Source: Bacteroidota bacterium (GTDB taxonomy: Bacteria; Bacteroidota; Bacteroidia; Chitinophagales; Chitinophagaceae). From it: DNA of 48,207 nucleotides. A model generated the notes under the pieces. That model had not been told where the DNA came from and searched no databases. It worked only from the letters and a program-made list of their open reading frames with translations. The stretch is taken from the NCBI GenBank assembly GCA_023391015.1, contig JAEWBT010000063.1:1-48207 (forward strand), given 5' to 3'. The position numbers and the translations under genes were made by a program. Below are positions 9,201 to 17,122 of this stretch, piece after piece (within the stretch, counting starts at the first letter, position 1; the number at the start of each line of letters is the position of its first letter).

Positions 9201-12200
9201 CGAAAAACACAGCCTTCCTGCTTTGGGGGCAGTAATGGCTCTTTGGTTTATACCCCCACCGGCGGCGCAGCCCCTTACACCTACATCTGGAGCAATGGCC
9301 AGACTACGCAAACCGCAACCGGCCTGATTTCCGGAAATTACAGCGTAACGGTAACCGACGCTAACGGCTGCATCCGCATTGACACCACTGCTCTCGGAGA
9401 ACCAGCGCTCTTGCAAGTGAGTGCACAGGGTGACAGTGCGCTGTGCTATGGCGGGGCCAGTGGACAAGCCACGGCGACCGCTACCGGCGGAACTGCGCCT
9501 TACACGTATAACTGGAACAGTTCGCCGGCTCAGAACACAGCTACGGCTACGGGATTGATTTCCGGAAATTACCGGGTAACGGTAACCGACGCAAAGGGGT
9601 GTATCCAAACAACAACCGTTACGATTGACCAGCCAACGGCTATCACCGCTATCACCGGCGTTACGCGGGCGTACTGCGCAGGCAGCCGCAACGGCACGGC
9701 CTACGTGGCCGCTTCCGGCGGATCCGGCCCTTACACCTATTCCTGGAACACCACACCGGTGCAAACGGGCGACACTGCAACCGGACTTTTTCCGGGGCCT
9801 TATACCGTAACCATTACTGATAGAAAGGGTTGTACCGCCACGAAATCCGTAACCGTTCCGGGCTTTCAAATCGCTACTACCCAAACCAATCTGCTTTGCA
9901 ACGGCGCGACCAACGGACGGGCAACGGCCTCAGCGGTACAGGGCATCGCCCCCTACACGTATGCCTGGAGCAATGGACAGACCACGCCTGCCATCACAGG
10001 CCTGAGCGCCGGTAATTACACCATTGCCGTAACCGGCGCAGATGGTTGTATCCTCACCAAAACCATCACCATTACCGAACCGCCAGCGCTCGCCGTAACG
10101 GCAGCTAACACGGACGCAGCCTGCGCGGTGGCGGCTAACGGCACCGCCTCGGCAACCGTAACCGGTGGCACCGCGCCTTACACGTATCGCTGGGCGACAT
10201 CACCGGTACAAACCACGGCCTCCGTTTCCGGATTGCGGGGCGGAACGTATAATCTGACGGTGAAAGACGCGAATAACTGCTCGGTTACCGTTCCGGTAAC
10301 GATTGGAACCGGATCGGGTGTGAATGGTAGTTTCTCTCAGATTGCAGCTCCAGCCTGTTTTGGCGATGCGAACGGCGCGGTGGTATTCTCGGCTAATGGC
10401 GGCGTGTTGCCCTACACCTATCTGTGGAATAGCGGACAAACCGACAATGCAATTGATGGTCTCACGGCAGGTACGTATTCTGTAACCGTTACTGATAATG
10501 TAGGCTGCACCTTCCGCGATACGATTACACTGACCCAACCGGCGGCGCTGACGGCTGCCATCACCGGAACAGACGTTCTTTGCAACGGCGGGCGTACCGG
10601 AACCGCAACGGTAACGGCTGCCGGTGGAACCACACCTTACACGTACGCCTGGAACACCACGCCGGTGAAGACTACAGCTACGGCCAGCAATCTGATTTCC
10701 GGAAATTATACTGCTACTCTAACCGATGCGCACGGCTGTACTCAAACCGCCAGTGTGGTGATCAATGAACCCGCCGCGCTTCTTGCAACGGCCAGTAAAA
10801 CAAACGTTTCCTGCAATGGTGGCAACAACGGAACCGCTACGGCAACGGCTACCGGCGGTGTGGCACCTTACACGTATTCCTGGAACACAACGCCTGTGCA
10901 AACCACGGCTGCTATTTCTAATCTGACTGCCGGAACCTACCGCGTAACCGTAACGGATGCCAATAACTGCGTTAAAACGGTGAGTGTTACTGTTGCGCAA
11001 CCGGCAACACCGCTCGCTATAACCACCGCACAAACCAATATTTTCTGCAACGGCGGCACCAATGGTACGGCGACTGTAACCGCCACCGGCGGCACCCGTC
11101 CTTATTCCTACCTGTGGAGCGATGGCCAAACCACCGCAACAGCAGTAACCCTTGCCCCCGGAAATTACAGTGTAACCGTTACGGACGCCAATGGCTGTAC
11201 AAAGGGAGCCACTTTCACCATTACCCAGCCCACTTCTCTTTCCCTGACTGCCACTAAAACCGATGTCTCCTGCAACGGCGGTAGCAATGGAACGGCAACA
11301 GTAACCGCTACTGGAGGAACCACACCTTACGCGTATTCCTGGAACACAATACCAGTGCGAACGACGGCCACCGCAACAAGCCTTATTTCCGGAGCTTATA
11401 CCGCTACCGTAACCGATGCGAAGGGTTGCGTGCAAACCGCTGCTGTAACCATCAACCAGCCACCGGCGCTCATGGCAGCGGCCAGCGCCACCAATGTCTC
11501 CTGCAACGGCGGAAGTAATGGAACCGCCTCTGTAGTTGCTACCGGTGGTGTGGCACCTTACACGTATTCCTGGAACACGACGCCCGCACAAACCACAGCG
11601 GCCATCGCCAACCTGACCGCCCGCGCCTACCGCGTTACGGTAAAAGACGCCCATAATTGCACACAAACTGCGCTGGTAATGGTAACGCAGCCTGCCGCAC
11701 CGCTTTCCTTAAAAACCACGCAGACAATGGTTTCCTGCAACGGCGGCGCGGACGGAACGGCAACCGTAACGGCCACCGGCGGCACGGCACCTTATACGTA
11801 TAGCTGGGATAACGGCCAGACAACGGCCACCGCAACCGGCCTGATTTCCGGGAATTATACCATCACTGTTACCGACGCCAATGGCTGCACCAATACCGCT
11901 ACGGTTACCATTACCCAACCGGCTGCACTTGCACTTTCGGGAACGCAGACGGACGTTTCCTGCAACGGTGGCACCAATGGCGTAGCAACGGTTACGGTTA
12001 CTGGCGGAACGGCTCCTTATACCTATTCCTGGAACACCACACCAGCGCAAACCACTACCACCATCCGGAACCTGATTTCCGGAAATTATGCGGCTACGGT
12101 TACGGATGCCAAAGGTTGTACTGCGACGTATAACGTTACTATCAACCAGCCCACTGCCCTGGCGGTAACTACCGGAACTCAAAATGCCATTTGCGCCGGT

Positions 12201-13607
12201 ATCAACAACGGCAAAGCCTACGCCACGCCTACCGGCGGCACCGCTCCTTATTCCTATCTCTGGAACACCACACCTACTCAGTCCACTGACACTGCTTTCA
12301 ACCTATCGGCTGGAACCTACACCGTGAAAATCACCGATGCGAAAGGCTGCACCCTAACCCAAAGCGTTTCCGTATTGGCCTCACCCGGCGTAACGGCCGC
12401 GGTAACCATTGACCGCACGCCTTGTGTGGGTGCTATGACCGGCGCACTTTCCGGAACGGCCACCGGCGGAACCGCGCCTTACACCTGGAACTGGAACACA
12501 GCCCCGGTTGGAGTTGCCTCTACGATTCAAAACCTCGCTGCGGGAACCTACCAACTCATTGTTACCGACGCCAACCGCTGCGCAGATACGGTGGTAACCG
12601 TGCTGACTGCACTGCCCTTGCCAACCGTTTCGGCTGGGCCGGATAAAGTTCTTTGCGCGGGTCAGTCCATTGCGCTGGACGGCAGCGGCACGGCCACGAG
12701 ATGGAAATGGACGCCCGCAACAGCGCTTTCCTGCGACACCTGCCTCAAGCCGGTTACCCGCACCCTGACGGACCGCTTTTACACCCTGACCGGAACCGGC
12801 GCGAACGGCTGCCAAAAGAAAGATTCTGTGCTTGTTCAGGTCACGCAGCGCGACACCCTTTCGGTTGGAAAAACAGCACAAATCTGTGTGGGCAAGAGCG
12901 CGCAGTTGGAAGCCAAAGGTGGCACCAAATATCTGTGGAGCCCGGCAGGATCTATTAATAACAGTTCCATTGCCAGCCCGGTGGCCCGCCCAGACACCAC
13001 TACTACTTACCGCGTCATTATCAGCCAGGGAACGTGCTTTAAAGACACATTGTATCAGAAAGTAGAGGTTTATAAAGAGCCCACCATTGCCCTGCCCGCC
13101 GACCTCTCAGCCCTCTACGGAACCAAAGTGCAGCTCACCGCACTGGTGCAGGACGGCCCTTTCCTGCAATGGACACCCTACGAAACCCTGGATTGCGATG
13201 CCTGCTCCTCGCCGGTCGCCACCGTCAACGGCACCATTACCTACACCCTCACGGCCACCAACCCCGGCGGCTGCGAAGCCACCGATTCGGTGACCATCCA
13301 CACCGACTGCGACGTGAAAAACTATTTCCTGCCAACGGCCTTCACCCCCGGCGGCACCGAAGAACACCGCTGGTTCTATCCACGCAGCAAAGACCCCGGA
13401 ATGATTCGCAGCTTCCGGATTTACAACCGCTGGGGCACACTGGTTTTCAGTCGCGAAAACGTGCCGCTGAACGACGCGCATTCGGGCTGGAACGGCCACC
13501 ACAACGGGCAACGCGTGCCCCAAGGCGTATATGTTTATATGATTGAAACGGCCTGCACCGGCGGCAACACCCTGAAGATGACCGGCAACGTCACGCTGCT
13601 GGAATAA
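6228..13607 (+). CDS. Giant SprB-repeat adhesin with type IX secretion C-terminal domain
   Basis: This is a 2459-residue exported protein. A signal peptide (MKPLYVLLLAFFMGCGLNLR, cleavage probably near AQ) is followed by an N-terminal domain of about 150 residues, an Ig-like region near 180-290, and about 23 SprB repeats (PF13573) with the core CNGGxNGTAxxxxxGGTAPYTYxW, roughly residues 380-2130. Three PKD/Ig-like cysteine-containing modules come next. The last ~95 residues are a gliding-motility-associated (CHU_C, TIGR04131) domain with FLPTAFTPGG and FRIYNRWGTLVF, a type-B T9SS signal. By family, such proteins are moved or displayed on the outer membrane as adhesins, as in Flavobacterium SprB. 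The repeats have a higher-order period of five units (see separate entry). TTTCCGGAAA is built into the LISGNY motif of five repeats. Adhesion and gliding roles are inferred. Confidence 0.93.
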   Translation: MKPLYVLLLAFFMGCGLNLRAQNLPEQECNGAIPVCQSTYSQANSYSGFGLTQELNQLNNGCLNTNERNDVWYVITVSVSGDLAFTITPNSPSDYDFALWNITGGGCQTLYNGLMPVRCDFSGGYLPTGMSANGGFGFQPVLSVNAGETYLLNVSNFSPTQAGYLLSFAASTASIFDNQPPRFVSASTTCGVSGDTVKVLMSEAILCSSINPNGSDFALTPAVPGVNILSAFSPTCTGTSSATLAFNLKLSAPLPNGTYKLKAQAGSDGNTVFDNCSNAQAVGDSVIFTIGTPPPPVYNLLRPAQCGRRALYSITPPIAGVYTLTIKQGTTTLSTFTNVSGAKTDTLFPGNYTATLTSAGCSSTVAFTIPPQAPPPTLSFAVTPTCNGGAKGAVTVTPSSTAGVWTYRWATVPVRTGQTITGLPPGNYTVTATNSLGCVLTGTATVNSVPGFTLGFSQTGASCNGGNDGTATATPNGGSAPYTYVWGTNPVQNTQTATGLKAQTYAVIVTDDSGCNVNGSVVVTQPAILVATATATPATCATASNGTATAAVTGGTAPYNYDWGNGQTAATATGLTAGGTYTVTVTDANGCLDTAVVTIPIGAGISGTFDQTIQPACYGDANGSVRYSPTGGTTPYTFAWSNGQTTAVATGLSAGTYSVIATDASGCTRNDTITLAQPAPLTATVTADSVSCFGGTNGKATVTVNGGTAPYTYLWNTTPAKTTATATGLISGNYDVQVTDLQGCKDTFSAVVAEPTAIVIATGVQRASCPGIINGSAYASVSGGTAPYTYSWNSSPAQMTDTATGLLPRAYTVTVKDANNCIARQTVTVPGFTLQITKTAVSCNGLSDATATVTSAGGIAPYTYSWNTTPAQTTPTATGLPSGTFVASVTDANGCTISANAVITQPTPLAATFTTVPASCGAATNGRATISVSGSKGSYSYLWSTTPPQTTATATNLSGGNYSVIVTDAGACTDTFLVDVPTGGGFSGGFTRKTQPSCFGGSNGSLVYTPTGGAAPYTYIWSNGQTTQTATGLISGNYSVTVTDANGCIRIDTTALGEPALLQVSAQGDSALCYGGASGQATATATGGTAPYTYNWNSSPAQNTATATGLISGNYRVTVTDAKGCIQTTTVTIDQPTAITAITGVTRAYCAGSRNGTAYVAASGGSGPYTYSWNTTPVQTGDTATGLFPGPYTVTITDRKGCTATKSVTVPGFQIATTQTNLLCNGATNGRATASAVQGIAPYTYAWSNGQTTPAITGLSAGNYTIAVTGADGCILTKTITITEPPALAVTAANTDAACAVAANGTASATVTGGTAPYTYRWATSPVQTTASVSGLRGGTYNLTVKDANNCSVTVPVTIGTGSGVNGSFSQIAAPACFGDANGAVVFSANGGVLPYTYLWNSGQTDNAIDGLTAGTYSVTVTDNVGCTFRDTITLTQPAALTAAITGTDVLCNGGRTGTATVTAAGGTTPYTYAWNTTPVKTTATASNLISGNYTATLTDAHGCTQTASVVINEPAALLATASKTNVSCNGGNNGTATATATGGVAPYTYSWNTTPVQTTAAISNLTAGTYRVTVTDANNCVKTVSVTVAQPATPLAITTAQTNIFCNGGTNGTATVTATGGTRPYSYLWSDGQTTATAVTLAPGNYSVTVTDANGCTKGATFTITQPTSLSLTATKTDVSCNGGSNGTATVTATGGTTPYAYSWNTIPVRTTATATSLISGAYTATVTDAKGCVQTAAVTINQPPALMAAASATNVSCNGGSNGTASVVATGGVAPYTYSWNTTPAQTTAAIANLTARAYRVTVKDAHNCTQTALVMVTQPAAPLSLKTTQTMVSCNGGADGTATVTATGGTAPYTYSWDNGQTTATATGLISGNYTITVTDANGCTNTATVTITQPAALALSGTQTDVSCNGGTNGVATVTVTGGTAPYTYSWNTTPAQTTTTIRNLISGNYAATVTDAKGCTATYNVTINQPTALAVTTGTQNAICAGINNGKAYATPTGGTAPYSYLWNTTPTQSTDTAFNLSAGTYTVKITDAKGCTLTQSVSVLASPGVTAAVTIDRTPCVGAMTGALSGTATGGTAPYTWNWNTAPVGVASTIQNLAAGTYQLIVTDANRCADTVVTVLTALPLPTVSAGPDKVLCAGQSIALDGSGTATRWKWTPATALSCDTCLKPVTRTLTDRFYTLTGTGANGCQKKDSVLVQVTQRDTLSVGKTAQICVGKSAQLEAKGGTKYLWSPAGSINNSSIASPVARPDTTTTYRVIISQGTCFKDTLYQKVEVYKEPTIALPADLSALYGTKVQLTALVQDGPFLQWTPYETLDCDACSSPVATVNGTITYTLTATNPGGCEATDSVTIHTDCDVKNYFLPTAFTPGGTEEHRWFYPRSKDPGMIRSFRIYNRWGTLVFSRENVPLNDAHSGWNGHHNGQRVPQGVYVYMIETACTGGNTLKMTGNVTLLE
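7360..12610 (+). repeat. Tandem SprB repeats with a nested five-unit super-repeat
   Basis: About 23 units of roughly 228 bp (76 residues) are present. Unit types recur every fifth unit. The block starting at the PGFTL codons (7581) repeats at 8721 and again, as PGFQI, at 9864, giving periods of 1140 and 1143 bp (380 and 381 residues). Within a block the successive cysteine motifs are, for example, SCNGG, TCATAS, ACYGD, SCFGG and SCPGI, and the same order returns in the next block. In the third block the fifth unit is replaced by a plain SCNGG unit, and five more near-identical SCNGG-type units follow before the type-6 variant returns at about 12180. Confidence 0.85.
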
Positions 13608-13663
13608 GGCAACAGGCTTTTTTAAGAACAGAAAATTCCGGAAATCAGCTTTGATTTCCGGAA

Positions 13664-13710
13664 AATAAAGACACCCGTCAGGTTTTTGAAACCTGACGGG
13701 TGTCTTTATT
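13664..13710. terminator. Perfect 22-bp hairpin between convergent genes
   Basis: Arms 13664-13685 and 13689-13710 are perfectly complementary, with a 3-nt TTG loop. The core CCCGTCAGGTTT is shared with the hairpin at 4442-4480. It is symmetrical and lies between the SprB gene and the leftward CoA-transferase gene, so it may serve both strands. It overlaps the last base of a TTTCCGGAAA copy (13655-13664). Confidence 0.7.
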
Positions 13711-13801
13711 CGCGTGAGGGATAGAGGCATTGTTTGAGCCCCCGCTGAAACGAAGTGGAAGCGGGGCGAGAGCCGAAAGCCCGACCCGAAGGGACACGCC
13801 C
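13710..13801 (-). repeat. Dispersed GGGCGTG...CCTCACGC element, copy 1
   Basis: Read on the minus strand it begins GGGCGTGTCCCTTC, continues with GTCGGGCTTTCGGCT and ends CTATCCCTCACGCG. Two further copies with the same ends and core are at 26880-26951 and 42289-42403. Elements with these ends are common in Bacteroidota genomes; no function is established that I know of. Confidence 0.65.
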
Positions 13802-13835
13802 AATCCTCAAAAACCGGTCAGAACTTTCCGGAAAT

Positions 13836-14489
13836 CTACACGTCCATTTCCGGGCAGTCGTCGGCGATGACAAGGCGACCAGCGGTCTTAGCTTTGATTT
13901 CATCCACACTTACGCCCGGCGCGCGCTCCAGGCAATGGAAGCCTTCCGGGGTGATTTCAAAATAGCCCAGGTCGGTGACGACTTTTTTCACGCACTGAAT
14001 GCCGGTGAGGGGCAGGGAACATTGGGCCAGCAACTTGCTGTTACCCTTTTTATCAGTGTGCTGCATGGCCACGATGATATTCTTCGCTGCTGCCACGAGG
14101 TCCATTGCGCCGCCCATGCCTTTGATGAGCTTTCCGGGAATTTTCCAATTGGCGATGTCGCCGTTGTCGGCTACTTCCATCGCGCCCAGAACGGTAAGGT
14201 CCACTTTTCCGGCCCGGATCATACCGAAGGAAGTAGCGGAGTCGAAAATGGCAGAGCCGGGCAGGGTGGTGACGGTTTGCTTACCGGCGTTGATGAGGTC
14301 GGCGTCTTCTTCACCTTCAAAAGGAAAAGGCCCCATGCCGAGGAGGCCGTTTTCGGATTGCAGCATCACGCTGATGCCCTCGGGAATGTAGTTGGCCACC
14401 AGCGTTGGAATGCCGATGCCGAGGTTTACGTAGTAGCCGTCTTGCAGCTCGCGGGCAATGCGACGGGCGATTTGGTCTTTGGTGAGCAT
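13836..14489 (-). CDS. scoB: 3-oxoacid CoA-transferase, subunit B
   Basis: This 217-residue protein is the beta subunit of the SCOT/AtoA class, which transfers CoA from succinyl-CoA or acetyl-CoA to a 3-oxoacid such as acetoacetate in ketone-body and short-chain fatty acid metabolism. The catalytic glutamate is Glu46 in SENGLLGMG, preceded by GYYVNLGIGIPTLVANYIP. LGAMEVADNGDIANW and KGMGGAMDLVAAAK are conserved family segments. The length equals that of a stand-alone B subunit. Its partner scoA lies about 930 bp upstream on the same strand rather than immediately adjacent, because a four-helix-bundle gene and two hairpin arrays lie between them. A TTTCCGGAAA copy sits just beyond its stop (13825-13834). 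Confidence 0.95.
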   Translation of the reverse strand: MLTKDQIARRIARELQDGYYVNLGIGIPTLVANYIPEGISVMLQSENGLLGMGPFPFEGEEDADLINAGKQTVTTLPGSAIFDSATSFGMIRAGKVDLTVLGAMEVADNGDIANWKIPGKLIKGMGGAMDLVAAAKNIIVAMQHTDKKGNSKLLAQCSLPLTGIQCVKKVVTDLGYFEITPEGFHCLERAPGVSVDEIKAKTAGRLVIADDCPEMDV

Positions 14490-14497
14490 AGGGTGAA

Positions 14498-14576
14498 ATT
14501 GGACTCCGCTTCGCGGAATTGGACTTTCCTTCGGAAAATTGGACTCACTTCGTGAATTGGACGCCCTTCGGGCATT
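14498..14576 (+). repeat. ATTGGAC hairpin array 1 (four units)
   Basis: Four units each consist of ATTGGAC plus a different perfect mini-hairpin with a TTC loop. The stems are TCCGC/GCGGA (14505-14517), TTTCC/GGAAA (14525-14537), TCAC/GTGA (14545-14555) and GCCC/GGGC (14563-14573). The spacer is constant while each stem changes on both arms. It lies between scoB and the four-helix-bundle gene, immediately upstream of scoB. Confidence 0.85.
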
Positions 14577-14707
14577 CGAAGATCGGCGTTCCCTGCCGGA
14601 AATTAAACAGGCAGGAATAGCAGGCGAAAAAGTGACCTTTTTTTAGCGAAGGAGGAACTTCCGGAAATGAGTAGAGTCCGTTGTTTTTTTAGGAGTGTTA
14701 AAAAAGT

Positions 14708-15184
14708 TTAGAAGTCCGGTAGGCCGGTTAGAAGAGAAAAGAAATCTGCCTCCCGGGCTGCCGGTGATAAGGCGTCTGGTTCCGAAAGATAGGACGTGCC
14801 TTTTGGCTTATTGGCGTAATTGGCTTTGTCCAAATATTGAATGAAAGCCTGGAGTTGGGCACCCACGGAAACGTTGAAGGCGCGAAAGGCTTGCATTTCT
14901 GTTTCAGAAAGGTAGTGGCGGTCGGCACAGCGGTAGAACTGAGAACGAAGCTCGGCGTTGGAGCCTCTGGCCATAACCAGAAAATGCCGGAAATCGGAAC
15001 GAGAGTGGCGGTCAAAGCCTTCGGCTATGTTGTCCATCACAGAGGCAGACGACCGGTTCATCTGGCTTTGAAGCGCGCGGTCAGCTGCAATCGCTTCCGA
15101 TTTTAAAAACGGAAACAAATTGGAACATTGCTGCCGTGCCAGTTGCCAAACCGGCAGTTCCTCAAACCTTTTGTACGTCGGCAT
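14708..15184 (-). CDS. Four-helix bundle protein (23S rRNA intervening-sequence/S23 family)
   Basis: This is a 158-residue protein of the TIGR02436/PF05635 family. The diagnostic segments are FEELPVWQLARQQ near the N-terminus, LQSQMNRSSASVMDNIAEGF in the middle and FLVMARGSNAELRSQ. The family was first seen in intervening sequences of 23S rRNA genes and also includes the Avd accessory proteins of diversity-generating retroelements; the free-standing members have no assigned function. The fold is a four-helix bundle that forms a ring-shaped pentamer in Avd. No reverse transcriptase or template repeat is nearby. It sits between scoA and scoB on the same strand and is flanked on both sides by ATTGGAC hairpin arrays in opposite orientation, suggesting an inserted cassette. 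Confidence 0.88.
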   Translation of the reverse strand: MPTYKRFEELPVWQLARQQCSNLFPFLKSEAIAADRALQSQMNRSSASVMDNIAEGFDRHSRSDFRHFLVMARGSNAELRSQFYRCADRHYLSETEMQAFRAFNVSVGAQLQAFIQYLDKANYANKPKGTSYLSEPDALSPAAREADFFSLLTGLPDF

Positions 15185-15290
15185 TGTGGAAAAGAATTTT
15201 ATAGCTGCAAATCAATTGCCTTTTTAGAGAATTAAGGAGCCGCAAAGCCGGTCATAACCCATCATTTATTGGTTGCCGGAAAGGTCATTT

Positions 15291-15416
15291 TCCAATAGCC
15301 GCAGGCTGTCTAATTCTCCAATTCCGCTGAAGGCGGAGTCAAATGGCCGCAGGCCGTCCAATTTCCCGAAGGGAAGTCCAATCCGTCGGCGGCGGCGTCC
15401 AATTGCGGCGCGCGCG
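15291..15416 (-). repeat. ATTGGAC hairpin array 2 (about six units)
   Basis: Read on the minus strand, ATTGGAC or ATTTGAC spacers alternate with self-complementary stems: TTCCC-TTC-GGGAA, GGCC-TGC-GGCC, TCCGC-CTTCA-GCGGA and AGCC-TGC-GGCT, plus two GC-rich imperfect units (CCGTCGGCGGCGGC and TGCGGCGCGCGCG on the + strand). The array abuts the scoA stop codon at 15417 and is inverted relative to array 1. Confidence 0.8.
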
Positions 15417-16121
15417 CTACCCCCGCGGCCGCACCGTCCGCTGTTCAATCCGCTTTTCGTAGCCTTCGCCCTGGAAGATGCGGTGGACGTAGATGCCGGG
15501 CGTGTGGATTTGATTCGGATCCAGCTCGCCGGGCTCCACCAGTTCTTCTACTTCGGCCACGGTGATTTTCCCGGCCATCGCCATCATCGGGTTGAAATTG
15601 CGGGCGGTGTCTTTATAAATGAGGTTGCCGGCGGTGTCGCCCTTCCAAGCTTTCACGATAGCGAAGTCGGCATCGAAAGCGTCTTCGAGGAGGTAGGTTT
15701 TGCCATTGCGTTCCACGGTTTCTTTGCCTTCAGCCACCTCGGTGCCCACGCCGGCCAGCAGGGGCACAAACGGAATGCCATAACCCGCGATCAGGCAGCG
15801 GGTGGCCAAAGTACCTTGCGGAATAAGGTCCACTTCCAGCTCGCCGGAAAGCAGCTGGCGCTCAAATTCGGCGTTCTCGCCCACGTAGGAAGCAATCATT
15901 TTTTTGATTTGCTTTTGGTGGAGCAACAGGCCCAGGCCAAAGTCGTCCACGCCTGCGTTGTTGGAAATGCAGGTAAGATTGGTAACATTTTTGCGCACCA
16001 GTTCGTTGATGCACATTTCCGGAATGCCACAGAGGCCAAAGCCGCCGAGCATCACCGTCATGCCGTCGGTGAGGTCGCGAAGGGCCTCGGTCGCGTTGGC
16101 CACACGCTTGTTAATTGCCAT
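15417..16121 (-). CDS. scoA: 3-oxoacid CoA-transferase, subunit A
   Basis: This 234-residue protein is the alpha subunit of the SCOT/AtoD class (PF01144). GMTVMLGGFGLCGIPEMCIN is the diagnostic N-terminal glycine-rich segment; NLTCISNNAGVDDFGLGLL, NAEFERQLLSGELEVDLIPQ and TARNFNPMMAMAGKITVAEVEELV follow. With scoB it forms the heteromeric enzyme that moves CoA between succinyl-CoA and acetoacetate or similar acids. The start MAINKRVAN is the only sensible ATG. The C-terminus (RTVRPRG) runs straight into hairpin array 2, so the stop codon marks the array edge. A weak leftward promoter-like TACCTTCG is visible near 16180. Confidence 0.95.
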   Translation of the reverse strand: MAINKRVANATEALRDLTDGMTVMLGGFGLCGIPEMCINELVRKNVTNLTCISNNAGVDDFGLGLLLHQKQIKKMIASYVGENAEFERQLLSGELEVDLIPQGTLATRCLIAGYGIPFVPLLAGVGTEVAEGKETVERNGKTYLLEDAFDADFAIVKAWKGDTAGNLIYKDTARNFNPMMAMAGKITVAEVEELVEPGELDPNQIHTPGIYVHRIFQGEGYEKRIEQRTVRPRG

Positions 16122-16261
16122 AAGAAAGAGGTCTAAAAGGGTAATGGATTATGAAAAGAAGGTTTAATTTGGATGCGAAGGTAAGGCGCACCACAGGGTA
16201 GGGGAGAGGTGGCTGGCAATGTTTTGGTAAAGAAAACAATGCCTTCTGAGGCCTTTCAATT

Positions 16262-17041
16262 ATGATAAAAAAGAAGTTTTTTTCCGGAAAGAAAAGCGTC
16301 CTTGTCGCTGGTCTCGCTTTGCTGCTGGGCAGTTGTTACCAACAACGCCGGATGGTAAATGGCATGAACAACCTTGCGCCCACGGATTGGGCCGGAATCT
16401 ATGAAGGCAAGTTGCCCTGCGCCGATTGCCCTGGTATTGATACCCGCATCGTGTTTAATAATGATGGAACTTTTATCCGCACCAGCCAAAAGCCGGGTGA
16501 TTCCAGCAAACCTTATCGCACGATAGGGCAGTCCAGCTGGGACCAGGAAAAAGGGCTCATTATTTTACAGGATAGTGGATCTTCATTAACGGTTCCCTAC
16601 CGAATGAATAAAAAAGGTCTTATAATGATGCATTTGGGTACGGGTGCACGCCCGCGCCCCGAACGATCGGAATACACATTGGTGAAAACAACTGCGGAGA
16701 ACCCTACAGAGCATTATTGGTCATTGGTAGAACTGAATGGCAAGCCCGTTTCCGGAAATATGCCTGATGGCAAGCCTCATATTCTTTTTCATGGCAGCAC
16801 CGGCAAGGCCGACGGCAGCGGTGGATGCAACCGTTTTTCCGGAAATTTTGAGCTGCGTTCCGGAAATAAAATCCAGATATCGCCACTTGCTGCAACCCGC
16901 ATGGCCTGCCCCGGAAACACAGAAGCAGCCTTTTTTAAAACAATGGAAGGCACTTCTTTTTATAATGTGAAAAATGATAAAATGACGCTCTCGCGGGATG
17001 GAAAAGTAATTGCGCGTTTTGAAGCCGTTTGGATGCAATAA
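16262..17041 (+). CDS. Lipoprotein with NlpE-like and META (HslJ-like) domains
   Basis: This is a 259-residue outer-envelope lipoprotein. The lipobox LLLGSC puts the lipidated Cys at 25. Residues ~40-145 are an NlpE-type domain (PF04170): GIYEGKLPCADCPGIDTRIV carries the CxxC pair typical of the copper and surface-stress lipoprotein NlpE. Residues ~150-258 are a META/HslJ domain (PF03724) with YWSLVELNGKPV, GSGGCNRFSGNF and SPLAATRMACP. NlpE-META fusions are common in Bacteroidota and are linked to envelope stress; the exact role is unproven. Three TTTCCGGAAA copies lie in the gene (16281, 16749 and 16836), encoding FSGK or SGN, an unusually high density for a coding region. Confidence 0.88.
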   Translation: MIKKKFFSGKKSVLVAGLALLLGSCYQQRRMVNGMNNLAPTDWAGIYEGKLPCADCPGIDTRIVFNNDGTFIRTSQKPGDSSKPYRTIGQSSWDQEKGLIILQDSGSSLTVPYRMNKKGLIMMHLGTGARPRPERSEYTLVKTTAENPTEHYWSLVELNGKPVSGNMPDGKPHILFHGSTGKADGSGGCNRFSGNFELRSGNKIQISPLAATRMACPGNTEAAFFKTMEGTSFYNVKNDKMTLSRDGKVIARFEAVWMQ

Positions 17042-17122
17042 GTCGCCCAAACCGTTCTTTTTTCATTCCTGTGCTCCGGTTTCCTATATTAGCATCCTGA
17101 ACAAAAAGCCGTTCTCTTTTTT

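Noticed and set aside
7224..11666. Long leftward open frames inside the SprB gene (for example about 8919-9884 and 10719-11666)
   Set aside because: They are antisense shadows of repetitive, GC-rich coding DNA, contain no domain, and the opposite strand is clearly a SprB-repeat protein.
14708..15184. Diversity-generating retroelement around the four-helix-bundle gene
   Set aside because: No reverse transcriptase or template/variable repeat pair is present nearby; the protein fits the free-standing S23 family.
14498..15416. CRISPR array
   Set aside because: Repeats are 6-7 bp and the 'spacers' are 11-15 bp self-complementary stems; no cas genes are present.
17042..17122. Glycine riboswitch upstream of gcvH
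   Set aside because: The 81-bp gap is too short for a tandem aptamer and no conserved core was recognised.
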